Of a stretch of DNA of 64,000 nucleotides, positions 17,769 through 24,822 are shown one piece after another. Each line of letters opens with the position of its first letter. Position 1 is the first letter of the stretch. This DNA is from JBCFBK01 sp038562555. GTDB lineage: Bacteria > Bacteroidota > Bacteroidia > Bacteroidales > Prolixibacteraceae. The translations under genes and the position numbers were made by a program. Below the pieces are notes generated by a model, which searched no databases, had not been told where the DNA came from, and saw nothing but the letters and a program-made list of their open reading frames with translations. The stretch is from positions 1-64,000 of the forward strand of contig JBCFBK010000002.1 of NCBI GenBank assembly GCA_038562555.1. The letters are read 5' to 3'.

Positions 17769-19601
17769 TTATATTTTTTCATAATTTTTGATTTTATCGA
17801 GCCAGTTGAACTTAAGAATGACCGAAGTGACCGCAAACACGGCCAATGAAATAACCATCTCCTGCCAGTGCCTGATCACAAAGTAGATCGGTGTTATAAT
17901 AAGGGTCATTTGCCACACAATAGCCACCAGCACGTTAACCGCATCTCTCCCGAGGTCCCTGTTCCTGTCGATTTCCGGATAAAGGATTTTTGCCTTCCTA
18001 TAAATGGGATTCCACCATCCCCAGGGGCGTACATTCCTGTAAAATTCGATCAGCGTGCGGTCATCCACAGGCTTTGTCAGCAGGCATCCCAGAAAGCTTC
18101 CCGCTGCAGCCATCGCCAGTATGATCGGGAAAATATAGATATCGGGGGTCCCGGGGAAGAAAATGAACTTCACGGTCGATCCGGCCAGGCCTGCCAGCAT
18201 CCCCCAGAAATACCCATAGCCGTTAAAACGCCACCAGATCCATTTCAGGACATTGGCAGCCACATAGCCTCCGTAAAGAGAAGAGGTGATCCACAAGGTG
18301 AGCGAGTTGATCGACCCGGAAAAAAATCCGAAGATAATTCCGGCAAAGACGATGACCACCGAAGAAAGATAGCTGATCCGGATGTACTTCTTTTCGGAAG
18401 CATTCGGATTGATATACCGTTTGTACAGATCGTTCACGATGTAGGCGGGCGCTGAATTCACGAAAGCAGAGACTGTCGACATAAAGGCGGCGAGCAAACC
18501 CGCAAGAATGATTCCTTTGAGTCCGACAGGCAAAAGGTTGTTAATCACGTATGGCAATATCCGCTCAAAGTCGACCTCTCCCCCGCCTTGCTTCAGCACC
18601 GGGCTCACGTATACCAGCCCCAAAATGCCCAGCCCGGCCACCATCAGATAACGCGGAGGGAAAACCACAAGGGAGGTTAATCCGCTCATTTTAGCGGCAT
18701 CGCGCGGAGTTTGTGCAGACAATACCCGTTGCATATCATAGCCCGGAACAGGGCCAGCCAGACTGGAAAAGATGCCCTTGAAAAACATCATCATGACAAA
18801 TGCGCCGAATATGCCGTAACCATCCTGAGTAATCTTTTCGTTTACCTGATCGAACAAACCGGTCCAGTCGGTGCCTTTCTCCCAGGATGGGACGATATCA
18901 AACCAGCCATTGGGCACTGCTGCCGATAACTGCTCAGGACTGACCTTATCCATCGCAAACCAGGCGACAGCCACACAGGCAATGGTCATAATGATAAACT
19001 GCATCACCTCAGTAGCCACGGCACTGTACATTCCGCCCTTAATCACATACAGGGTCGTGAGCGACAGCAAAATCGTTGCGTAAACATACTCGGAAACGAC
19101 CGGTATGTCTCCAATTCTTAAAGACAGGTCCCAGGGAAAAATAGTTACGGCAAATTTGCCGATGCCCACAAAAAAGTAAGCGATGAAACCGATGGCGCTG
19201 ATAATGGCAAACAGGACGACAACGATGTGTGAAAACTTTCCTCCCCGGTCGTCGCCGAAGCGGGTTGTTATCCACTCGGCACCTGTCATCACGCCCGAAC
19301 GGCGCAGCCAGACAGCCATAAAGATCATGACAAACATCTGGTTCCACACCGGCCAAAGCCAGGGAATCCATACACTCTTAAGTCCGTAAATAAAAAGAAT
19401 TGTCACGGTCCAGGTGGTACCCGAAATATCGAACATTCCCGAACCGTTCGAAAGCCCCAGGTAATACCATTTCATCTTATTTCCGCCCAGGAAATAATTC
19501 TGAAGATCCTTGCTTGCTTTTTTGGAGATCCAGAAGCCTACAAAAATGCTCAGAACCAGATATCCAACAATAATTAGTATGTCAGCTAATGCAAAATTCA
19601 T
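17769..19601 (-). CDS. Sodium:solute symporter (SSS family)
   Basis: A 610-residue inner-membrane transporter of the solute:sodium symporter family, with about 13-14 hydrophobic helices. Landmarks: a YLVLSIFVGFWISKKA start, NYFLGG-NKMKWYYLG and SNGSGMFDISGTTW (the helix-1/2 region), GAEWITTRFG, and a long C-terminal cytoplasmic segment before the last helices. Relatives import sugars, sialic acid or myo-inositol with sodium. As first gene of the PUL-like operon it probably imports the final product released by the exported enzymes. It is close to (62 bp) the following DUF4434 gene. The substrate is not readable from sequence. Confidence 0.93.
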   Translation of the reverse strand: MNFALADILIIVGYLVLSIFVGFWISKKASKDLQNYFLGGNKMKWYYLGLSNGSGMFDISGTTWTVTILFIYGLKSVWIPWLWPVWNQMFVMIFMAVWLRRSGVMTGAEWITTRFGDDRGGKFSHIVVVLFAIISAIGFIAYFFVGIGKFAVTIFPWDLSLRIGDIPVVSEYVYATILLSLTTLYVIKGGMYSAVATEVMQFIIMTIACVAVAWFAMDKVSPEQLSAAVPNGWFDIVPSWEKGTDWTGLFDQVNEKITQDGYGIFGAFVMMMFFKGIFSSLAGPVPGYDMQRVLSAQTPRDAAKMSGLTSLVVFPPRYLMVAGLGILGLVYVSPVLKQGGGEVDFERILPYVINNLLPVGLKGIILAGLLAAFMSTVSAFVNSAPAYIVNDLYKRYINPNASEKKYIRISYLSSVVIVFAGIIFGFFSGSINSLTLWITSSLYGGYVAANVLKWIWWRFNGYGYFWGMLAGLAGSTVKFIFFPGTPDIYIFPIILAMAAAGSFLGCLLTKPVDDRTLIEFYRNVRPWGWWNPIYRKAKILYPEIDRNRDLGRDAVNVLVAIVWQMTLIITPIYFVIRHWQEMVISLAVFAVTSVILKFNWLDKIKNYEKI

Positions 19602-19804
19602 TCATCTCAATTTGCCGTAAATACGGTGTGACTTCGGGCTTATCTCCATCTGATAAAGCCTTTGTAATGTGCCTGCAACGGTTGTAATTGATGATGCAGA
19701 CTTCCCTGTCCTGCAAATTCCTTCCCGGTAATTTCAAACAGCGATTTTACGAACAAATGATCATAAACCGTTCTTAATCCCAAACGGAAGAAATCAGGGT
19801 AAGC

Positions 19805-19827
19805 ATCGTTTTATTTTTCAAAACGAT
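19805..19827. promoter_or_regulatory. Candidate operator: inverted repeat upstream of the PUL operon
   Basis: ATCGTTTT and AAAACGAT form a perfect 8-bp inverted repeat with a 7-nt spacer. The half-site AACGAT also occurs twice in the gap upstream of the epimerase gene (around 1271 and 1325). A shared regulator such as one of the ROK proteins could bind it, but this is only a pattern match. Confidence 0.4.
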
Positions 19828-19850
19828 TATTATTCTCTAAAAAAAAGAAG

Positions 19851-19920
19851 TAGATTTGAATCGTAGTATTTATACTTCTGCCTGTCCTTGTGCTTGCGGC
19901 GCCTTGGGCAGGTTTTTTTT
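19851..19920 (+). ncRNA. Candidate small RNA with intrinsic terminator
   Basis: On the plus strand TAGATTTG (19851-19858) matches the Bacteroidota -7 consensus. About 22 nt later a stem of CCTGTCC (19881-19887) with GGGCAGG (19906-19912), one G-U pair, is followed by eight T residues. Both flanking genes are on the minus strand, so this plus-strand terminator serves no known gene. A short (about 55-60 nt) RNA is a reasonable guess. No -33 element was found. Confidence 0.35.
19881..19920 (+). terminator. Orphan plus-strand intrinsic terminator
   Basis: A 7-bp stem (19881-19887 with 19906-19912) and T8 (19913-19920) on the plus strand. It is oriented towards the 3' end of the oppositely transcribed second ROK gene. 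The minus-strand reading lacks a U-run, so it does not serve that gene. Confidence 0.6.
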
Positions 19921-19971
19921 ATTCTCCTTTTTTCATAAGTTTATGTATTCGTTCTTCATTAAAACAAAAAA

Positions 19972-21189
19972 TCATATAATATCCAATTGCCTGAGCACAA
20001 GAGCTCCCGTACCTTTAACCCCCCCCTCCGGACCAATTGACGAGAACTCAAGTGTACACGCCCTGAGCGGTTGAGAGAGTGTTGTGTGCACCATCCCCGA
20101 TTTGATAGCCTCCAGAATGATCTCCCGGGCGACGGTAAATTTTCCGCCGACGATGAGAAGCTCCGGATTCAGGAGATTAATAATATTGCCTAATGCCTTT
20201 CCGAGCGTAAAACCCATTTCATGGATCAGTGAAATACAAAGCACATCTCCATTGTTTGCCGCCCTTATAATTTTTCCATAATGAATGTTTTCCGTTTCTC
20301 CTTGCATAGATTGCAACAGGGAAGTTTCGCCTGCTTTGATCTTTTCTGCGAAACTTTCCTCGAGCGCATATCCCGAAACTTCTGTTCCCAGACATCCCCT
20401 TTTCCCGCAAATACACAATTTATTGCCCGTACCCAGAAATTGCATATGTCCAAATTCTCCGGCAAAGCCCTGCCCTCCCGACACGAGCTCTCCCCCTGCA
20501 ATAATCGATAAGCCCAGACCACGGCTGAGATTGACAATCAATGCATTTTGCACGTCCTTTGCTTTTCCGAAAACTTGTTCGGCCAGCCCGATCAGATGTG
20601 TATCATTGTCAACATAAACACGGGTATTCAATTTATCTTTGAGGTACTGCGACAACGAGACATCCAGTGAATCAAAATAGGTATAGGAACTGCCGGTGGC
20701 CGTATTTACCCGACCTGTAATTCCAATACCAATCCCAAGTACGGAACCGGTGACCACTCCCGAAGCAGTGATGTTTTCGCGGATAAACTGCACCACTTCG
20801 TCCAGACAGGCTCTCGTATTTTCCAAGATAAACGTGGATTTATCGTTTCGATAGATCTCTTCCATTTCCATATCGAACACACAAAAAGAAATCCCCTTCA
20901 ACTGGATCATGACTCCGACAGTAAAGGCAAAATCAGGACGAACCTTATAAAGAACAGGTCGCCTGCCATTCTCGGTTTCCCGCTTTCCAAATTCCTTGAT
21001 GATGCCTCCTTCGATTAATTCATTAATCAGCTTTGTCCCTTTGGGGACACTCGTCTTTATCGCAATACAGAGATCCGGGATCGTCAACGGTTCACCCGAC
21101 TTCATCAATACAGAAACAATCTTTCGCTTTTGTGCGTATAGTCTGTTTTCATTGTTAATTTCCTTAATATTTCTGCTGAAGAAGTCCAT
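19972..21189 (-). CDS. ROK-family transcriptional regulator (second)
   Basis: A 405-residue protein from the ATG at 21189; a TTG three codons upstream is possible but less likely. It has a winged helix (about 18-75, ending NGRRPVLY) and a ROK domain. The zinc ligands are present (GEFGH with His248, Cys259, Cys261, Cys266), but the usual Glu of CGxxGCxE is Gly268 here (GCLGTE). In sugar-binding ROK proteins that Glu contacts the ligand, so effector recognition may differ from the first ROK protein. It is co-directional with the PUL operon and lies upstream of it, so it is the best candidate for its regulator. The 370-bp gap and orphan terminator suggest separate transcription. Confidence 0.92.
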   Translation of the reverse strand: MDFFSRNIKEINNENRLYAQKRKIVSVLMKSGEPLTIPDLCIAIKTSVPKGTKLINELIEGGIIKEFGKRETENGRRPVLYKVRPDFAFTVGVMIQLKGISFCVFDMEMEEIYRNDKSTFILENTRACLDEVVQFIRENITASGVVTGSVLGIGIGITGRVNTATGSSYTYFDSLDVSLSQYLKDKLNTRVYVDNDTHLIGLAEQVFGKAKDVQNALIVNLSRGLGLSIIAGGELVSGGQGFAGEFGHMQFLGTGNKLCICGKRGCLGTEVSGYALEESFAEKIKAGETSLLQSMQGETENIHYGKIIRAANNGDVLCISLIHEMGFTLGKALGNIINLLNPELLIVGGKFTVAREIILEAIKSGMVHTTLSQPLRACTLEFSSIGPEGGVKGTGALVLRQLDII

Positions 21190-21277
21190 TGATAACAATT
21201 ATTACTTTTCAACTGCAAGTTTATAATTTTTTTTATAAATTAAAAAGTATTAAAGAATATTTTTTAGCATTTATACC

Positions 21278-21314
21278 ATAAAAAAAAGAAGCAATGAGAA
21301 AATCAGTGCTTCTT
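21278..21314 (-). terminator. Intrinsic terminator after the winged-helix gene
   Basis: On the minus strand an AAGAAGCA/TGCTTCTT stem (21307-21314 with 21286-21293) is followed by a run of T residues. It ends the transcript carrying the Fe-type superoxide dismutase and the small winged-helix protein. Confidence 0.75.
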
Positions 21315-21335
21315 CGTAATCTGCTGTAGAAAATT

Positions 21336-21509
21336 TTAGCGGGGTTCCCAGTAACACCTTACCGGGGATGTGATCAGGCCCTGATCTTTCAGTTCTTTCA
21401 TAGCCTTGTCAACTTCCTTTTTATCCAGTTTCGCAGCCTCGGCGATCTCGCCGGCTTTCATTGCTTTTCCGGAAGCTCTCATCACTTCCAGTACTTTTTC
21501 TGTGCTCAT
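21336..21509 (-). CDS. Small winged-helix DNA-binding protein (57 aa)
   Basis: A 57-residue protein starting MSTEKVLEVMRASG and ending VRCYWEPR. The sequence reads as a compact winged helix: a helix with hydrophobic spacing, a KAGEIAEAAKLDKKEVDKAM helix-turn-helix, then a wing (DQGLITSPVRCYW). It is too short to be a fused domain and has no sensor domain. It begins 13 bp after the Fe-type superoxide dismutase stop codon and is followed by a terminator, so the two genes form an operon. Small proteins of this type are common but uncharacterised in Bacteroidota. A DNA-binding role is inferred from the fold pattern only. Confidence 0.78.
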   Translation of the reverse strand: MSTEKVLEVMRASGKAMKAGEIAEAAKLDKKEVDKAMKELKDQGLITSPVRCYWEPR

Positions 21510-21522
21510 AAGGTTAATCGGA

Positions 21523-22098
21523 TTAATAACGCGCCGAAATTACATTCCAATCCAGTACTTTCCAAAAGTCCTCAATGTATTTTGGCCGTGCATTTTGCTT
21601 GTCCAGGTAATAGGCATGCTCCCAGACATCGCAGGTCATCAGCGGCGTAAATCCGTCGCGGATGGGATTACCGGCATTTCCGGTTTGAACGATCCTCAGC
21701 TCCCCATTCTGGTTTTTCACCAACCATGCCCAGCCTGAGCCAAAAAGGGTGGCCGCAGCTTTGTCAAAGGCTTCCTTAAACGAATCAAACGACCCGAATG
21801 ACTCATCGATGGCTTTCTTTAGCGATTCCGACGGCCTGCCGGCGGGACTGGCTGAAAACTGTTCGAAATAAAAGGTATGATTCCAAACCTGAGCACCGTT
21901 GTTAAAAATGCCGCCTTCCGCCCTTCTGATGATCGTTTCGAGATCTGCGTGTTCAAACGCGGTGCCCGGAACCAGATTATTCAGATTGTTGACGTAAGCC
22001 TGATGATGCTTTCCATGGTGAAAATCAAGGGTTTTTGCGCTAATAAAGGGTTCCAGCGCATTCATTGCGTAAGGCAACGCGGGTAACTGATATGACAT
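21523..22098 (-). CDS. sodB: Superoxide dismutase, Fe type
   Basis: A 191-residue Fe/Mn-family superoxide dismutase from the ATG at 22098; an in-frame TTG 11 codons upstream adds residues that do not match the family. It converts superoxide to peroxide and oxygen in the cytoplasm. Metal ligands are His27, His74, Asp157 and His161 (DVWEHAYY). The second-sphere residues that separate the subfamilies are Fe-like: Gln70 in GAQVWNH and Ala142 in GNAGNP, equal to Gln69 and Ala141 of E. coli SodB. It is followed by the small winged-helix gene. A Mn-type enzyme is encoded 245 bp upstream under its own promoter and terminator. Confidence 0.93.
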   Translation of the reverse strand: MSYQLPALPYAMNALEPFISAKTLDFHHGKHHQAYVNNLNNLVPGTAFEHADLETIIRRAEGGIFNNGAQVWNHTFYFEQFSASPAGRPSESLKKAIDESFGSFDSFKEAFDKAAATLFGSGWAWLVKNQNGELRIVQTGNAGNPIRDGFTPLMTCDVWEHAYYLDKQNARPKYIEDFWKVLDWNVISARY

Positions 22099-22295
22099 AC
22101 TTCTGTATTTAAGGTTAAACAATTGATTCAAAAGTTTACCTTTAAAACAGGAAGTATCGTTAAAAAGTTTGTTTATAAAAGCACATAGGTTCTATTTGTA
22201 TATAGACTGAATAAAAAGAAGATTAGTCGCACGGATGGGATAGTTAGCGGTGAGCCGGTTTATATTTTATTTATCATAATAATTATGTGTAAATC

Positions 22296-22325
22296 ATGAA
22301 AAACCCCGAAGCCTCTGCTTCGGGG
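22296..22325 (-). terminator. Intrinsic terminator of the Mn-type superoxide dismutase gene
   Basis: A 9-bp GC-rich stem (CCCCGAAGC/GCTTCGGGG, 22304-22312 and 22317-22325) with a 4-nt loop, followed on the minus strand by T residues. It lies about 20 bp after the stop codon. Confidence 0.9.
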
Positions 22326-22343
22326 AAAAAAACCAAAAATCAA

Positions 22344-22943
22344 CTAACCTTTAAACCGTTTAGCTACCTCATCCCAGTTGATCACATTCCAAAATGCTTC
22401 AACATATTCAGGACGCCGGTTCTGGTACTTCAAATAATATGCATGTTCCCAGACATCGATGCCAAGAACCGGAGTTCCCTTCACATCTGCCAAATCCATC
22501 AACGGATTGTCCTGATTCGGTGTGGATGAGACAACCAAACTATCACCCTGCTTTATCAGCCATGCCCAACCCGAACCGAAACGGGTCAAGGCAGCTTGAG
22601 TAAAAGCTTCTTTGAAATTCTTAAACGTGCCAAATGATTTATTTATTGTATCCAGTAATTCATTTTTTGGTTCCGAAGCGCCACCAGGCTTCATAATTTC
22701 CCAAAAAAGCTGATGGTTGTAATATCCGCCGCCATTATTTCTTATTGCTACAGGTAGACCGGAAACGCCGGCAAGCAACTCTTCAATTGTTTTACCTTCA
22801 TGGGCGGTTCCCTGAACAGCTTCATTTAATTTTGTTGTATAAGCGCCGTGGTGCTTCGTATGGTGGATCTCCATGGTCTTTGCATCGATTACGGGCTCTA
22901 AGGCATCGTAAGCATATGGTACTTGTGGTAATTCAAACGACAT
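22344..22943 (-). CDS. sodA: Superoxide dismutase, Mn type
   Basis: A 199-residue Fe/Mn-family superoxide dismutase. Ligands are His27, His77, Asp163 and His167. Subfamily-diagnostic residues are Mn-like: Gly73 in the GGGYYNH segment and Gln144 in PNQDNPLM, matching Gly77 and Gln146 of E. coli SodA. The histidine usual two positions before the NH (GGHxNH) is Tyr74. It has its own promoter and terminator, so it is a separate transcription unit from the neighbouring Fe-type gene. Carrying both metal types next to each other lets the cell keep activity when iron is scarce, a known logic in other bacteria but inferred here. Confidence 0.93.
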   Translation of the reverse strand: MSFELPQVPYAYDALEPVIDAKTMEIHHTKHHGAYTTKLNEAVQGTAHEGKTIEELLAGVSGLPVAIRNNGGGYYNHQLFWEIMKPGGASEPKNELLDTINKSFGTFKNFKEAFTQAALTRFGSGWAWLIKQGDSLVVSSTPNQDNPLMDLADVKGTPVLGIDVWEHAYYLKYQNRRPEYVEAFWNVINWDEVAKRFKG

Positions 22944-22980
22944 AGTGTATTTGTTTTTAAGATTTAATCATCTTTTTATA

Positions 22981-23012
22981 CAAATTTACATGCTGCGTAG
23001 ACTGCCTCCAAA
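22981..23012 (-). promoter_or_regulatory. Bacteroidota-type promoter of the Mn superoxide dismutase gene
   Basis: Minus strand: TTTG (23009-23012), 20 nt, then TAAATTTG (22981-22988), an exact match to the -33/-7 consensus. The start codon is at 22943, giving a leader of roughly 30 nt. Confidence 0.7.
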
Positions 23013-23118
23013 TAAGAAGGGGTTTATTTTCATTGATATTTTCTATACGCCATAAGCGAATTCAATCAGAATCCCATTCCCGAACTGGTCGAACGGAAGA
23101 TTGCCGGTATCAAACCCG

Positions 23119-24783
23119 TTAATACTGGAAGCTGCTGCCGCCAAGAAATTCGCGGATCAGAGAAGTCGGGGGAATTTCAGCATCATCCAGATGATGGAAA
23201 TATTCCAGGAATTTCAACAGCCGGTTGGTTTCACTGTATTCCTCCAGCGACTCAGGAACTGCTTTCAGCAAGGGTTCTGCATATTTCTTAAGCACGGCCA
23301 GCTCGTAAATCAGGGCAGAATTGAACATGACATCGGCATTTTCCTGGTAAGGAAAGATATTCCGTTCCTCCCCGTTGCGAACGCTGGGCCAGCGCTTGAT
23401 TGTCTCGGCCGCAGAATAACCCCGGTACTTGCTGTCACGAATAATACGGCGGAACAGCCGGTTATCGGTGGTTGAAATGTGGTTGTGGTCGTCGATGGAA
23501 ATCTGCGTCAGCGCGGAAAGGAAGATTTTGAAGCTTTTGTGATTATCGATACCCGGCATGAGGTCGGGATTCATTCCATGTATACCCTCGACTATCAAAA
23601 GATGGCCAGAGCCCAGGCGAAGCTTCTTCCCGGAAGGCTCTCTTCGCCCGAGTATAAAGTTAAACCGCGGCAAATCGACTTCTTCCCCATTAAAAAGCTG
23701 CAACAACTGATGGTTGAAAAATTCGATATCGATTGCTTCAAGCGCCTCAAAATCGTAGTTTCCCAGCTCATCAAGCGGGGTCATTTCGCGCGGAACAAAA
23801 TAATCATCCAGCGAAATCATATGGGGGATAATGCCGTTAACGGCCAATTGTACCGAGAGTCTTTTACTAAAAGTTGTTTTTCCTGACGAAGAGGGTCCGG
23901 CAATCAGGATCACTTTTACCTCGTCCCGGCGCATGTCGATAAGATTGGCAATCTCAGCGATCTTTTTTTCGTGCAGCGCTTCCGATATTTTAATAATATC
24001 GCCTCCCCGGCCTGTAGCGACATATTCGTTCAGCATGCCCAGGTTCGGCACATTCATCAGCTCGGCCCGCTTCTTATGCTCCTTAAAAATACCAAACAGT
24101 TTTTCCTGTTCGACGACGCCATTTAATTCATCAAAATTTTCAGCTTTTGGCACCTGAAGCAAAATCCCGTCAAAATAGGGGACCAGGTCAAAATTTGACA
24201 GGTAGCCTGTCGACGGCACATGATGTCCGTAGAAATAATTGGCATATTCGCCCAGATAATATAAATAGGAAAACAACATGCCCTGCTGCTCAAACAGTTT
24301 TGCCTTTTCCTCCAGCCCTTGCCTGGCCAGTTCTTCTACCGCATCTTCGGTAAGAAGGCCCTTTTTTTCAAAGGGAAGGTTCCGGGAAACCCAGTTGCGC
24401 ATCTCATTTTTAATCTCAAAAAGATCGGATGGCGTTATTTTCCTGCCCAAACCCGTCAGTTCACAATAATAGCCCTGACTGATCCCGTTAAGGATTCTGA
24501 GTTTTACCTGCGGTAAAGTTTCCCGCACGGCAACGTACAACAGGAACAGCATGGAACGGATGTATAACCGGCGACCGTCCGCATGGGAATAATCTATAAA
24601 TTTCACCCGCTTCGATTTAACGACCACAAACGAAAGTTCCTTTACCTTGTGGTTTACAAGCGCGCCGCAGACGGGATTTTTCAGCTTGATTTTCAGATCG
24701 TTTTTTATTTCTTCCAGGGTGATTCCCAACGGATAGGAGTTAACCGTATTGGTGTTTTCGCAGTAGATATCAATATTTGCCAT
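23119..24783 (-). CDS. Nucleoside (uridine) kinase with ThrRS-like N terminus
   Basis: A 554-residue fusion. Residues 1-60 resemble a TGS domain, and about 65-200 resemble the ThrRS/AlaRS second additional domain (including HADGRR and YGHHVPS). The C-terminal half is a uridine-kinase-like P-loop enzyme with GPSSSGKTT at 296-304, DDYFVPRE and RRIIRDSKYRG later. The kinase would phosphorylate a nucleoside in salvage. This architecture is conserved in Bacteroidota and some Firmicutes, and the purpose of the synthetase-like part is not established. It lies 39 bp after uvrA in the same orientation, with short GTCGTAAGTAT repeats between them. Confidence 0.88.
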   Translation of the reverse strand: MANIDIYCENTNTVNSYPLGITLEEIKNDLKIKLKNPVCGALVNHKVKELSFVVVKSKRVKFIDYSHADGRRLYIRSMLFLLYVAVRETLPQVKLRILNGISQGYYCELTGLGRKITPSDLFEIKNEMRNWVSRNLPFEKKGLLTEDAVEELARQGLEEKAKLFEQQGMLFSYLYYLGEYANYFYGHHVPSTGYLSNFDLVPYFDGILLQVPKAENFDELNGVVEQEKLFGIFKEHKKRAELMNVPNLGMLNEYVATGRGGDIIKISEALHEKKIAEIANLIDMRRDEVKVILIAGPSSSGKTTFSKRLSVQLAVNGIIPHMISLDDYFVPREMTPLDELGNYDFEALEAIDIEFFNHQLLQLFNGEEVDLPRFNFILGRREPSGKKLRLGSGHLLIVEGIHGMNPDLMPGIDNHKSFKIFLSALTQISIDDHNHISTTDNRLFRRIIRDSKYRGYSAAETIKRWPSVRNGEERNIFPYQENADVMFNSALIYELAVLKKYAEPLLKAVPESLEEYSETNRLLKFLEYFHHLDDAEIPPTSLIREFLGGSSFQY

Positions 24784-24789
24784 AAAAAA

Positions 24790-24821
24790 GTCGTAAGTAT
24801 ATCGTCGTAAGTCGTAAGTAT
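24790..24821 (-). repeat. Short direct repeats between uvrA and the nucleoside kinase gene
   Basis: Two exact copies of an 11-nt unit GTCGTAAGTAT (24790-24800 and 24811-24821), with a partial GTCGTAA at 24804-24810, fill the 39-bp gap. They look like slippage or the remnant of a dispersed intergenic repeat. Confidence 0.55.
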
Positions 24822-24822
24822 C

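Larger units (their letters stand above)
19602..19971. other. Intergenic region upstream of the PUL operon
   Basis: This 370-bp gap between the second ROK gene and the symporter gene should hold the promoter of the PUL operon. It contains a perfect inverted repeat (19805-19827) and, on the plus strand, a -7-like element followed by a hairpin with a U8 tract (19851-19920). No convincing -33/-7 pair for the symporter was found by eye, and no protein-coding signal is evident. Confidence 0.6.
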
